Assembly: GCA_009760855.2 (NCBI GenBank)
Contig: WPIO01000001.1
Span: 3,184,001 to 3,248,000, forward strand
Source: Cristatella mucedo
Taxonomy: Eukaryota; Bryozoa; Phylactolaemata; Cristatellidae
Direction: 5' to 3'
DNA length: 64,000 bases
In this document: positions 8,765 through 19,500 of the stretch, piece after piece
How positions within the stretch are numbered: the first letter of the stretch is position 1
How the letters are laid out: the number at the start of each line of letters is the position of its first letter
The notes under the pieces: model-generated
The model's input: the letters and a program-made list of their open reading frames with translations, nothing else
What the model was told of the DNA's origin: nothing
Database searches by the model: none
Position numbers and translations under genes: made by a program

Positions 8765-10440
8765 TAAGGTCTAGCAAAAAGAGCTCGTCTCCTGAAGACC
8801 CTATACCTTCATCTCTATGGTCTTCACTGGCAGACCAACTTAGCCCTGCCATAACCAAGATTTTTAATGCTTCTTTGGGAAAAGAGATCTTCCCCAAGTC
8901 CTTCAAATCGGTAATCGTTAGACCTATTCTTAAAAAGCCTGGATTAGACACAGAGGTCCTTGCAAACTATCGGCCAGTTTCCCTTCTTCCGTTCTTATCA
9001 AAGATTCTTGAAAAAATTGTTGCTAAGCAGCTAGTTGAACATATTGAAAATAATGGAATGTTAGAAACATTTCAATCAGGGTTCAAGAGGCTGCACTCTA
9101 CTGAAACTGCTCTCCTACGTGTTAACAACGACATTCTACGTGGCAACGACGACGGGAATGTCACTGCCCTAGCTCTGCTAGATCTGCCTGCTGCCTTCGA
9201 CAAAATTGATCACGAAGTTATGCTAGAACGATTGAGAACAACGATCGGTCTGGCAGACGAAGCACTGGCGTGGTTTAAATCATACGTGTCTGATCGTGTT
9301 CAATCCGCGTCGTGTGGGGCTCAGGTCTCATACACGAGAAGGGTCACCTGTGGAGTCCCTCAAGGGTCTGTACTCGGTCCCTTGCTGTTCTCCATTTATA
9401 TACAACCTCTGGGAAAAGTGGTTAAGGCCCATGGAATAGGATATCACTTCTATGCTGACGATACTCAGTTGTATTGGTCATTTACACCGTCGGAATCTGC
9501 TGCTGCAACTGAGAAATTGAATGCTTGCCTTGCCGATATTCGATCCTGGATGTCGGAAACCTTCCTGAAATTAAATGACGATAAAACCGACCTACTGCTC
9601 ATAGGACACCCTAAACGTGTGGCTGGATTAAAAGGCTTTGCTGTTCTAATAGGTGATGCTATTGTGCGACCTTCACCACGTGCTCGTAATTTAGGTGTCG
9701 TGTTCGACAGCTGCCTCGATTTGAAAAGCTTCATTCAGAAGACTGCCTCTACAGCTAGCCATCATATCCGATCCCTATCCAAGATTAGCAGCTGTCTCCC
9801 ACAGTGGCTTGTAGACAATTTAACTAGCTCTTTAGTTCTGTCTCGGCTTGATTATTGTAATTTCCTTTTGGCTGGGCTGCCAAAGAAAGCTATTATGCCA
9901 CTACAGCGGACTATGAATATGGCTGCAAGGCTAATATTCAAGTCCCAGCGGTTTGAGCACGTGTCTCCTTTGCTGAAAGGGCTAGGATGGTTGCTGGTTG
10001 AGCAAAGGATACAGAGCAAAGTTCTTACGCTGACCCACAAGGCCCGCCACGGCTTGGCTTCTTCGTACCTAGCTGAACTGCTGCACCAGTTTCAGCCTGT
10101 CCGTGCCCTTAGGTCCTGTGTGGACAATAAATTAGTTGTCCCATTCCTCCACATAAAGCCTGTTGGCGACAGAAGCTTTAGCTCTGCGGGTCCTAGACTA
10201 TGGAACTCGCTTCCACAATTCTTGCGCAACGACAATTACTCTCCTACTGCCGACTATGGCACATCCTTTTCAGCGGTCCTGAACAGCTACTTCTATGCTA
10301 CTCACTACCTCAACTGCTCTCCTGACTCTGCTATGCTTCCCACTTTCTCTTTGTTGCGTGAGACGAAGTCTGTTGGCTACCGAATGCGTACCGAAAGCCG
10401 CTTAGGCTGTGAGTGCGCTATGCAAAACTCTCCTGCGTAA
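8752..10440 (+). CDS. LINE B reverse transcriptase
   Basis: 562 codons without a stop. RT blocks in order: [17 protein letters not shown] (from residue 72), LLDLPAAFDKIDHE (palm block A, with D), GVPQGSVLGPLLF (about 203-215), YADD (residues 234-237, nucleotides 9451-9462), then LNDDKTDLLL and a C-terminal domain containing WNSLPQFLR. All catalytic aspartates are present. The frame extends upstream of the nominal GTG (RFSDVSACD precedes it), so the true start is in the upstream, frameshifted part. It would copy LINE B RNA at a nicked target. It is the least damaged RT in the window, but without an endonuclease domain it would be unlikely to move on its own. Confidence 0.85.
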   Translation: MAALIRSSKKSSSPEDPIPSSLWSSLADQLSPAITKIFNASLGKEIFPKSFKSVIVRPILKKPGLDTEVLANYRPVSLLPFLSKILEKIVAKQLVEHIENNGMLETFQSGFKRLHSTETALLRVNNDILRGNDDGNVTALALLDLPAAFDKIDHEVMLERLRTTIGLADEALAWFKSYVSDRVQSASCGAQVSYTRRVTCGVPQGSVLGPLLFSIYIQPLGKVVKAHGIGYHFYADDTQLYWSFTPSESAAATEKLNACLADIRSWMSETFLKLNDDKTDLLLIGHPKRVAGLKGFAVLIGDAIVRPSPRARNLGVVFDSCLDLKSFIQKTASTASHHIRSLSKISSCLPQWLVDNLTSSLVLSRLDYCNFLLAGLPKKAIMPLQRTMNMAARLIFKSQRFEHVSPLLKGLGWLLVEQRIQSKVLTLTHKARHGLASSYLAELLHQFQPVRALRSCVDNKLVVPFLHIKPVGDRSFSSAGPRLWNSLPQFLRNDNYSPTADYGTSFSAVLNSYFYATHYLNCSPDSAMLPTFSLLRETKSVGYRMRTESRLGCECAMQNSPA

Positions 10441-10510
10441 CACCCACATAGTCTTTATGACTTTCTGGGGGTACAGACGGAGATACATTACATTACATTA
10501 CGTCTAGCTC

Positions 10511-11186
10511 GCACCGGCAAATCCTTATGCCGAGACCACGTGCTAGCGCGTACACACAAAACACATAAGAAACACAAAATGCCAGCTCGGGCGCGATGCG
10601 ACCGTATTCGGTGTTTGAGTCCACAGAATCCTCCTAGAGCTGTCTCGTCCTGTCCCGTCAATCGCCGGCCAAGAGCCCGCCTTCCTCCCTCGCTTTCAGA
10701 GAAACGAGTCCGACGGCGTCGAAGCGCGGAGCCGGACAAAAGACCAGAAGACCAAGAAGACCAAGAGTGAGCGTCGCTCGACTCTTAAATACTTAGCTGA
10801 AACAATCGGGCAAGAGCTTCTTATTGGGCCCGACACCGTGGCCCATTACGGTAAGGAATTAATACCGTCAGTAGGCCATTGGAAGGGCACCTCTGTCCAG
10901 CTAGAATGTGCGAATGGGTTCCAGACGATTCTTTTTGGACAGAGTGATGGCGGAGATTGACTGGCCAGCCAACATCAATCAGCAGCTCCCGCGGGTATCG
11001 GACCAATTCTAAAGGCCGAATCGCCACCTCTGATTTCAGAGCTCCCTGGTTTGCCCTTAAGCTCTTGCTCTCTAACCGCACTGGCGCTACTCTCTGGCTC
11101 ACTGCTCCAGGACAAAGGAGTTCTTGCCCGCCGCTGAACAGCTCTTGTTCGCGCTAAAATTCAGCCAAGGCCAGCAAGGCGCTACA
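10511..11186. other. Right part of the TG..CA element, no supported gene
   Basis: GC-rich sequence following the LINE B insertion. Several overlapping short frames occur on both strands without recognisable motifs, typical of GC-rich non-coding DNA such as an LTR. Confidence 0.45.
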
Positions 11187-11420
11187 GATAGACATGCATT
11201 TACCCAGGTTGAGCTCGGAAAATGACAGTATGTGAACCCACAGTGAGGGTTATGTGGTAGGATAGTTGTAAATTCAAGCCGCCTATTTCCATCAAAATTG
11301 AAACAGATTGCGGTGGAGGCCGAGCCATCTCCGCCGATTGCCGTGCATTGCCCTCGATTGTGCCTTTGTCAAGGTTTGGTTAAGCTTACGAATGGCTATT
11401 ATCGTTTCGCTATCACCTTA
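11187..11420. repeat. Block R second copy, right part
   Basis: Continues the repeat cut at 7757. It matches 48030-48215, including atgcatttaccc, aaaatgacagtatgtg, cacagtgagg, ggccgagccatc and gattgccgtgcattgccctc. Similarity fades after about 11390. Confidence 0.65.
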
Positions 11421-11834
11421 CAAGTAAACGCGTTCGCGGATTCCGCCGCCGGATTTCCTGGCTCGTGAATTAAGAATCTCCCGAATGTAGCTAAGACGAC
11501 GAAAGAGAAGGCGAAAGGGGATGCATCTCTCGTGCAAAGTGGGTCCGAATTACGAACCTAATTCGAAACCGGACTGGAATTGTAACCCGGCCTGTTCGTA
11601 ATGCCGATCGAAACATCCCGCGACAGGGTCATGAGCAGCAATAAAATCCTATCAAGACCAGCATCCGTTTAATCAAGGTAAGCACAGCGAATAAATTAGT
11701 GCAGACTTAGTTTAGGGGCTTCTTCGGAAAAAATATTTGCAACTTAGGCGCAAAAAAAATATCTACCTATTTCAGAAACCATTTACGTGGTCTCCTCGTT
11801 TTGAAAATTTCCGACTAGATTCTTGCCCAGAATT

Positions 11835-12465
11835 CTGTAGTGAGCGTCACAGTTGCCACATGGCACCGCACCTCGCCGACCTGCACTGTCTTCCAATCAA
11901 ACAGCGTATCGACTTCAGCTTTGTGCCGCTCACGTTTAGGTCACTGCATTCTCTGGCTCCAGCCTACCAATCAGAATTACTTCACGATCAGGCCTCATAC
12001 CATCCCACTTTTCTAATTTCAATTTAATTAATTCCAATTTCAATAATTTTAATTTTCCAATATCAAAATTGTAGCTATACCTCGTACGAGCCTCGAATCT
12101 ATTGAAGACCGATCCATTAGCTCGTACGCTCCTCCAAAGCTTAGAACTCACTTCCGACTGACGTCACGATGTCCCCTGATGGCTTGAAGACATTTAAAAG
12201 TAATCTAGAATAGCACCTATGTATCACAGCACTTCGTGTGTCCTTGTAATCCGCCATTTGTGTGAATGTGTGTGACTGCCTACCCCCAACAACCCAGCTT
12301 TTACATGTTAAAACTGTGCATATCGCCTTTATCCATGTTAAGCTTGTTAACATTGTGCATGCTACCACTAACCATTCGATCCTGATTCTAACACAGCAAA
12401 TATAAAGTGCCAAGAAAGAGGTTCAGATCTCTGAGTATGCCATGCAAATATATTATTATTGTTAT
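11835..12465 (+). mobile_element. LINE A 3' fragment with AT-rich internal insertion
   Basis: Encodes the RT C-terminal blocks LHCLPIKQRI and FRSLHSLAPAY and ends in the aaagtgccaagaaagaggtt tail and an ATT run at about 12450. Bases 12015-12075 are an AT-rich stretch absent from the 58.6 kb copy. Confidence 0.75.
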
Positions 12466-14500
12466 GTCAATTTTGAGTCAATAGTGTTCCTTCTGACTAG
12501 ATGTAAGCCGCAAGACGCAAATTTCTTTTTCGCATCGGAAATGGATAAAGTTCAAGGTAATCACGGTACTGGTCACACACAAAAAACAATTTTGTACGGA
12601 CTGACGATTTCCATCGCTTCTGCAATAAGTTCCGTTAAGAAAAAACACTGACTGAAAACGAATATCAATTAATGTGTTAAATAATGCGTTATTAATCTTT
12701 TTTTTATCTCACATGCACGACTCCCCCTCAAAATGAACGGAATAAATTCGATAAAGTGTTCGTCGTGGTTGTATGCTGTCTACTCACGCATTCATTTTTA
12801 ATTTTGGACTACTGAGTGACAGTCTGGCGAAGGACTACGCACTGAATAAGAACATGTGCTTCGAGCATGGGTGATTCCGCAGTCACTGGGTTACTTGGCC
12901 AGTAATATAGAGATCCAGCCGCTGTACATTTACACTTAGCTGCAATAGCCGAATTTAATATCACCATTTTTCGCACATCTAACCGCAAGCAAACCTCCTC
13001 CAGTAATTGCTCGTGTCCCCTTTGGCATCACGATCCACCTGTGAACCGCGAAACTGTAAGATCCTTGACATTGATCGTGTCCGAAACAAAAAACATCTTG
13101 CAAATTCATTGGGCTGAATATTACATCCGGCCTGCTGTCAATGGCTGCGGGCTTGCAACTGACGCTAGCCAATCGTCTGGAGGATTTAGCTCCTCTGACT
13201 AAGCGTGCGCTCTAACCTCGATGTGTGAGGATGTGTGGTTTTCGAGAGACGCTAATCTAGCTCTGGTCACCTAGCCCAGGCATTAAAAAAAACATGCGAA
13301 AGACCGGAACTGACTATTGGCTGACTGAAATTGGAGTAGTTTTTATAGATTGCCCTAATAATCCATCCTAGCCAAGGTAAAGTACAGCTGCTATCAGAGG
13401 TTACTCAAAGACGTTACGAAGAAATAATCAGGGAGTTGGACTTCATTGGTTCTCTTCTGCGAAGAATGTGTATGCTTTTGGTGGTGCTGCACGTGTGTGG
13501 CCTTCGTTTGGCTATGGCATATATCGAACTGCTTTAGCCTAGCTACACGGACTCGTTCCTAAGGGTCTGATGCTCTCGATAGATGGCGTCATCTACGCGA
13601 TATTCAGCGCACACCTACGAGCATCGACGCTGCACCTACTACTCGCTAGGTGGACCACTTCCTCCAAGGAGCAGGAGCTTCTACCAAGCTTCCGTCATGC
13701 ATCTTTAAGGATGACCCGGATGACGCTGGGCTTGCTGCGCTTGCTGGTGACGAATTCAGTTCAGGAGCCGCTACGTGGCGCTCGTAGCACTTAGCGTCGA
13801 GGTCAAGTTGGTTGATTGCTTTCCGCCGTTGCCGGTCGTCTTGTCCTTGTGTCTACTTGCTGCTTGCGACTATTTTTCAAAAGGCTGAGCAAATAGTCTA
13901 CGCCGTCCACTGCGAGACTGACTGAGCCTTTCGCCTACACTGGGAGCCGGTCCCGAAGGCTGCATTACCATTGGTCTCGGTCCTCAAGGGGTTACGAGTT
14001 AAGGGTTAAGCTTTGAGGCTACTGTTCGTTCAATTGTCATCATCGGGCTTAAAAGTAAAAGCTGTAACTTTCTAATTACATGTTAAAGCCGAATACCAGC
14101 GTAATTCATTAATTAGGGAGCTATGTGTGTAAAGCGTGGCTTTCGGTATTCGCTTGATTTAAAGCATGCACTGATTGCTGAGTTGAACGGCTGGACGCTG
14201 GTGCTCATGCTTGCTCTGCTGAAATTTAGGAGTAAAAAAAACTACCTTCTGAAATTATGCATAACATGGAGCGGCAGTCCTAACTAAGTCACGCATATTT
14301 TGAAACAGTATTTCTCAAGCCTTTGCTCAGTCGGAATCAATGCTCATCTCAAACAGTGAAAGGGGCAGTACTTGCAACTGAGCATCGTGTAAATCCTGCA
14401 TTATCTTGCTTACTCGTCTGCTCATCTGTCTCACCAAGATCGACGTAAAGAACTCAGTGTGTCCCATATCTTCTTGACAAAAAAATAATCAATCTGCTGA
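12466..14500. other. No gene or repeat recognised
   Basis: Intermediate-GC DNA with only short, overlapping frames. A few GC-rich patches (13560-13990) resemble coding composition but have no domain or consistent splice sites that I can see. Confidence 0.4.
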
Positions 14501-14519
14501 ACCACATGCTGAATTAATA

Positions 14520-14890
14520 AGCCGTTTGACACCTGAAGAGGACACCAAAGTACTAAAACAAAAAAATTTTCAAAGAGTCTTAGTGAGCTCAACCCTCAAC
14601 GAACTATCTCAGAAACCAAAAGCCAGAGTCATCCTGTCAGACCCATTCCTTACAAAAAGTTCCATTGATCAAAAAGTGAAAGCCACCCTGATGTTGGCAT
14701 GATTACCGGAAACACAGAAGAAAGGTCATAAGAAATCGAAAGCCGTGGGCTTCACACTCGGTTTTTGCCACAGTGTCTTATCATCCGAGAGAACTAGGCT
14801 AATAACCTTGACCTTCAAGCCCACAGTCTTCCTGGAGCAGAAGAAGATACACATGGCGTACTCTAATGGACAAACTGCTGTATAAATGAG
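14520..14890 (+). pseudogene. Decayed coding fragment, unidentified
   Basis: The plus frame starting at about 14527 stays open for some 57 codons with balanced, lysine-rich composition (LSQKPKARVILSDPF, then SSIDQKVKATLMLA). After one stop it remains open to the stop at 14882-14884. There is no good start codon. Likely an old element or retrocopy, function unknown. Confidence 0.25.
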
Positions 14891-15559
14891 CTAAGTTATA
14901 AGTGTCATGTGGTACTTATCGTGTCGGAAAATTCTGAAAATAGGTGACCGGTAACCTTCGAGTAGAAATAAGAACAGAACAAGATTCTTTTCCAGTCAGA
15001 TTCAGATATAGATCAGCAAACAGATCAACAGACCTTACGTGCCTGAGTAAGCCATCATAGCTATGTGAATGCATGCCGAAGGTCTGGTGCAAGAAGTGCA
15101 AGGACCCACAAATTGAGCAGCTCAGGTCACAGCTACTTAATACACGTCAGTATGTTGACCGGTAAGTCACAGCAACAATCTCTTCTATAGGGCATTATGC
15201 TACCACGCTCAATGCAGGGCGACATGCATACAAGATGCATGAAATACATTCATTATACGTAAATATACACACATACAAGCTACCCACAAACTATCCTGAC
15301 TTGACATAGTCTCTCGAAGAAAGAAAATACGACTCAGCAGCTACGGAAAATATAAAGCCCTGGACGTAATTGGGCGATCAAATTAGAAAAGAAGTTTCAT
15401 AATTTATGAGCCACTCAAAGCCACCCACTGCCTGTGGACTCGCTTCGGTGAGTCATGGTAGTTCCTTCAAGGAAAACAAAGGCGAGCCATCTTGCTGCTT
15501 TGAAGGAAATGCACCATCTTGTCAAGTGACTGATTAAAAAATAGACTTTCTCGTATAAC

Positions 15560-15666
15560 CGAATGCGTACCGAAAGCTGCTCAGTGCCCTATTCAAAACT
15601 CTTCTGCACAACACCTACATAGTCTTGGTGGCTTTGTGGAGTTACAAACGGAGACACATTACATTT
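15560..15666 (+). mobile_element. LINE B 3' terminal fragment
   Basis: Begins in the last codons (cgaatgcgtaccgaaagctg) and contains the 3' UTR (acctacatagtcttggtggc, gttacaaacggagacacatt). About 107 bp, and diverged from the 10.4 kb copy. Confidence 0.7.
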
Positions 15667-15769
15667 TAAAAACTAGAGATTTATCGCTGCATTGTTAATA
15701 TTATTTGTTGATGCATATTGATGCATTACATTGCATCCAGTAATAGAAAGCATGCAAATTCGCTAGAAG

Positions 15770-16005
15770 CGGCAGCAAGACGATGACAGCAGCAGCTGGC
15801 AGCTTCTGCCGAGCTAGAGAGTTGGGGCAGAACGTGCCACGAACACTAAGCAGTCGATCGGACGGTGACAGCAGTCTAATCGTCATCGGCAGCATCCATT
15901 CTTGCATCGGAAGCTGCACCTGCTGCTGCCGGGGCTCGACGAGCGAGGCAGCTCTAGGAAGGAAGCTGCAGCTGTCCCCACAGGAGGATTTTGCATGCAT
16001 GCCGG
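15770..16005. repeat. GCAGC-rich low-complexity tract
   Basis: Irregular repeats of gcagcagctggcagcttctg type. Frames on both strands (15701-16013) are open because of the composition and are not regarded as genes. A similar tract lies at 16460-16660. Confidence 0.5.
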
Positions 16006-16157
16006 CAGGTTAGCCTGTAGGCTTCAGCGCTCGAAGCTTGCTCAAAGAGTTATCTGCCGTTGAGCGATAAGCTCTTGCGAGTAGGAGGCTGTGACTATTT
16101 TATTGACCAGCGAAGGTGCAGCTATTCTGCCGGCAGCCTGGCTATGACGAGCTCTGG

Positions 16158-16407
16158 TAATGTATCTCCGTCAGTAACTCCACAAAGTCATAAAGACCAT
16201 GTGGGTGTTACGCAGGAGAGTTTTGTATAGCCCACTCACAGCCAAAGCGGCTTTCGGTACGTATTCGGTAGCCAACAGACTTCGTCTCACGCAACAAAGA
16301 GAAAGTGGGAAGCATAGCAGAGTTAGGAGAGCAGTTGAGGTAGTGAGTAGCATAGAAGTAGCTGTTCAGGACCACTGAAAAAGATGTGCCATGGTCGGCA
16401 GTTGGAG
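16158..16407 (-). mobile_element. LINE B 3' fragment, strongly 5' truncated
   Basis: Minus-strand match to the last 65 or so codons and the 3' UTR of LINE B (atgtatctccgtcagtaact through ggtcggcagttggag). It is close to the 4.8 kb copy, so also young. The target duplication is not clear. Confidence 0.8.
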
Positions 16408-16459
16408 CCTGGAGGAAGGCACTGCTCCGGAAATTGTTAAAATGGCAGGGGAGCTATGA

Positions 16460-16660
16460 GACTAGACGCACTCTTGAACGCGAGGGATTGCAGCTGCGAA
16501 AGGTAGAATAAAAAGTGTCATCGCATACGTTTGGAAACTGCTGCATAAGCAGCAGAGAAGCAGCATCAGCAGAGCTGCAGCAGAGCGATAGTAGCTGCAG
16601 AGCAGCCTATAGAGCTGAACTATCCGAACGGAAACAGCAGCAGCAGGATGGCAGCAGCTC
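16460..16660. repeat. GCA/CAGC-rich low-complexity tract
   Basis: Imperfect CAG/GCA repeats (gcataagcagcagagaagca, cagcagcagcaggatggcag). Antisense leucine/cysteine-rich frames here are composition artefacts. Confidence 0.5.
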
Positions 16661-16849
16661 AAGCATTTAAATTTTAAGCTTCACCTCGTTTACTGCTTCT
16701 CTTTGGTGTCACTTGGTGTATGCATAGACGCCTGTAAATGTAAGTGTCAACGTATAGAGACAGCCACTGCTTCACAGATAACCTCTAGGCTTGTTGCATC
16801 TTGGTATGGCCGTCAAGCCATCGGGTGATTTTACCGAAAAGTACCACTT

Positions 16850-17030
16850 TCCCTAAGCACTACATATGCTGGCGATGAGGAATTGCATATGCCCTCGTGT
16901 TGCCCAGGGTATAAGTTGCGACTCACCTTTGACGACTGTGGTCGTACGATCAAGCCCTGTGACATAAATTATGCGCCTGGATCGAGATAAAGTTCTCCTA
17001 GGGTGCTATACAAAAAAATAAAGGTCTAAG
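16850..17030 (+). mobile_element. tRNA-derived SINE, degraded
   Basis: Contains a B-box-like gtacgatcaagccctg near 16945 and the shared 3' tail (gatcgagataaagttctcct, agggtgctatac, A-rich end). The A box is poorly preserved. Confidence 0.5.
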
Positions 17031-17787
17031 CTCTGTACGATCAGGCTCCTGAACTTAATTTCGGAGCACGAGCAATTGAGTAGCATCCAGCATTAAACCA
17101 AAGAACTTTGCAATGCCCATTAGGAAACACCTTGCTCAACGACAGCCAATGCATACAACCCAGTCAACCGAGGCAGAATCCAGAAAACATTGTCATAACA
17201 TTATTATGAGGTCGCATCGTGAAAGATGGCAAATGCAAGACATCTAAAGCTAGTAACCCATTACAAGTATCAAGTAAGGAAAGTTCTGCTCCAAAATACA
17301 GCAGATTGCAGAAATGATATAACCTGAACCTGTACTGAATAGTTCACTTGGCTCTCTATTTATTCGACTAGACTAGAGTGTCGCGTGTTCGAAAGTCCGT
17401 TTCGATGGCTTTTAACGCTCGGGTAGCCTTTACTCGAAAAGCATTGTTGAAATCCCGACGTATAGAGCCCGATGAGTTAATCTCAGTTAATTGCTACAGA
17501 AGAGTGCCGACACTATATCAAGAGGGCTATTCGTCAAGGAACAGGAACACAATAGAATGGTGAAGCATAAAGAGAGTTATCGTCCCAGACGACAAAAACT
17601 GGCTTCGTGTGAATATAGTTACTGCCAAGAGCTTTGGCAGTAACTGAATGTCTTGAGCTGGCGATGCCACACCTCCCTCGGCTCCCAGATCTCCCTCGGC
17701 CAAACTCGACTCTACCGGAAACAACAGTCAAAGCGATCCTAATTAGCCGGATGAGCCGATCGTCTTGCCAATCAGCTAATACGCCGT

Positions 17788-17881
17788 CTTGCTATGGGCA
17801 CTATGCCAATAGCAGCTGTTATGTGCATAGTGCCCACAGCAAGACTACAGCCTTTGCTATGGGCACATTGCCCATAGCAAA
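17788..17881. repeat. Two adjacent hairpins built from one motif
   Basis: Arms of 19 nt at 17788-17806 and 17825-17843 pair with one mismatch. A second hairpin has 13-nt perfect arms at 17853-17865 and 17869-17881 around a 3-nt loop. Both use tgctatgggca and its complement. No gene overlaps with confidence. Confidence 0.7.
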
Positions 17882-17899
17882 ACGATGTGTTTCTTCGGT

Positions 17900-19225
17900 C
17901 GACATACTTATCAATAGGTGAATTCATAAACTATTTTAAATTGATAAATAATATTAGGTACTCCTAAAGGTCAGTAATCCTTATAAGAAGCACATAAAAG
18001 CAGGCCTCAAAATCCAGGAAGCTGCTGAATACCGTTGCAAAATGGCATCAAGTGGAGACCAGAATAGGTGCGTTATGGACTTACGAGAAGGTTGGTTAAT
18101 TATATATATACTGCAGGTGTTAGGGTTGTGTAAATATACCCATGCATTTCAGAGTAACTCGCTTTCAATGAGTAGGCAGAAAAGCAATTGCAAAGCCACG
18201 CGATTATGGACGTTGAGCTGGACAGCCGAACCTGTATTACGAACCATGCGCTTGGCAGTTGAATGTTATCCGGGCCGCTATTGAAATAGCCGCTCTAGGC
18301 CAGTGCTTATTAGCAGCGTTATCTACGATTATGTACGAATGAGATATGTTGTATGACGTCCTGACCTGGCTACTATATGAAGCACCGGCCTGGCCGCAGT
18401 CACTCTCTCTTTGAAAAACTGTCTGTTGGTCGATGAAGCCTAGCACTGAGCGCCAGCCTGAGTCAGTTGGAAGTCGCTTGTTGTATGGGACGTTATATGT
18501 AGTCTAGTATTTATGCTTTTTATACTTTGGTGTTGCTAGCGCTGCGTGCGGAATATCGAGTGCTGTATTGCTGTCTTCGGCGTATTGCGAGTATCAGGTC
18601 TTTGCACATGGCACGCGTTGTGCGGCTTCCGGATCCAGAGATGGCTTCGCGGTCACAACAGCATGCTGAGAGGTGAATATTCTGTCTTGTTGTACCGATG
18701 GATGTTTAGGTGTTATTACTCCTGCTGCTTAAACAAGCTGTTGCTGTCCGCATAGCCACAAATTACGTGTACGAGACTTGAATTGCGGCTCGTCATGATT
18801 GGAATGGTTGGACTTGTCAGTGCCAAGCAGTATTATCGCCAGAATTTTGCTAAAAGATTTTCATATGTGCAGAAAGTTATGTCGCAATAACAAATTGCAT
18901 GGTTCCAGTTTTCATCAAAAATGAATTACTAACGTCCTTGTGAGCCGTTGGTTTGAGAGTGACTTCACAGCCCTGCTCTAAGATTCTCATCCGTGAGTGT
19001 GAGTGTAGAGTCGCTAGGGGCTGTATCATGGCTAATGATAACTTACTGATCTAAATACTAATATCCTAGGTAATAATAGTGAAGTATTAGTGTCCTTTGT
19101 TGTATCATATTTTTAATCTGCAACTGCGGTTAGAAACTGTTTTTCATAAAATCACACAGAATCGTGTGTTCGTCGGCTTAGCTGAGCAAGAACGGAAGAA
19201 GAAGCTAAGGAAGACATTCCACCAA
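17900..19225. other. No gene or repeat recognised
   Basis: Only short frames without motifs. A 69-codon plus frame (18546-18755) is Trp/Cys-rich, but no domain or splice context supports it. Confidence 0.35.
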
Positions 19226-19230
19226 ATAGC

Positions 19231-19500
19231 ATTCGCTTGTACTAATTTTAATTTAATTTAATTTTAATTTTTAATTTAATTCGCTTGTACTAGCATTCGC
19301 TTGTACTAATTTTAATTTAATTTAATTTTAATTTTAATTTAATTCGCTTGTACTAGCATTCGCTTGTACTAATTTTAATTTAATTTAATTTTAATTTTAA
19401 TTTAATTCGCTTGTACTAGCATTCGCTTGTACTAATTCCAATTTAATTTAATTTTAATTTTAATTTAATTCGCTTGTACTAACATTCGCTTGCACTAAAT
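19231..19500. repeat. 63-bp minisatellite, four units plus a partial
   Basis: attcgcttgtacta starts at 19231, 19295, 19358, 19421 and (varied) 19484, giving a period of 63-64 bp. Each unit holds an AT-rich filler of ttaatttaatttaatttt type between two copies of ttcgcttgtacta. The units are nearly identical, indicating recent tandem duplication. Confidence 0.9.

Larger units (their letters stand above)
8024..10500 (+). mobile_element. LINE family B, least damaged copy, with 10-bp target duplication
   Basis: Bounded by cgtctagctc at 8014-8023 and again at 10501-10510, immediately after a tacattacattacatta 3' tail. It encodes the endonuclease-RT linker and RT but has no endonuclease domain. Codon blocks and 3' UTR (taacacccacatagtcttta) recur at 4781-5742, 15560-15666, 16158-16407, 53845-56170 and 57281-57407. 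Only one nonsense codon and one frameshift interrupt the reading frame, so this is a young insertion. Confidence 0.9.
7758..11186. mobile_element. TG..CA element (solo LTR or short TIR element), interrupted by LINE B
   Basis: Begins TGTAACGCC (7758-7766) and ends GGCGCTACA (11178-11186), an inverted match of 8 of 9 bases. It is flanked by a perfect 4-bp direct repeat GATA (7754-7757 and 11187-11190). The paralogous unfilled sequence at about 48020-48040 runs straight through. Removing LINE B and its duplication leaves about 942 bp. That size, the TG..CA ends and the 4-bp duplication fit a solo LTR of a Ty3/gypsy-type element. A non-autonomous DNA transposon is the alternative. An aataaag on the minus strand near 7985 suggests minus orientation, weakly. 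Confidence 0.6.

Noticed and set aside
19231-19500. CRISPR-like array
   Set aside because: The repeats are directly tandem without unique spacers and the DNA is eukaryotic, so it is a minisatellite.
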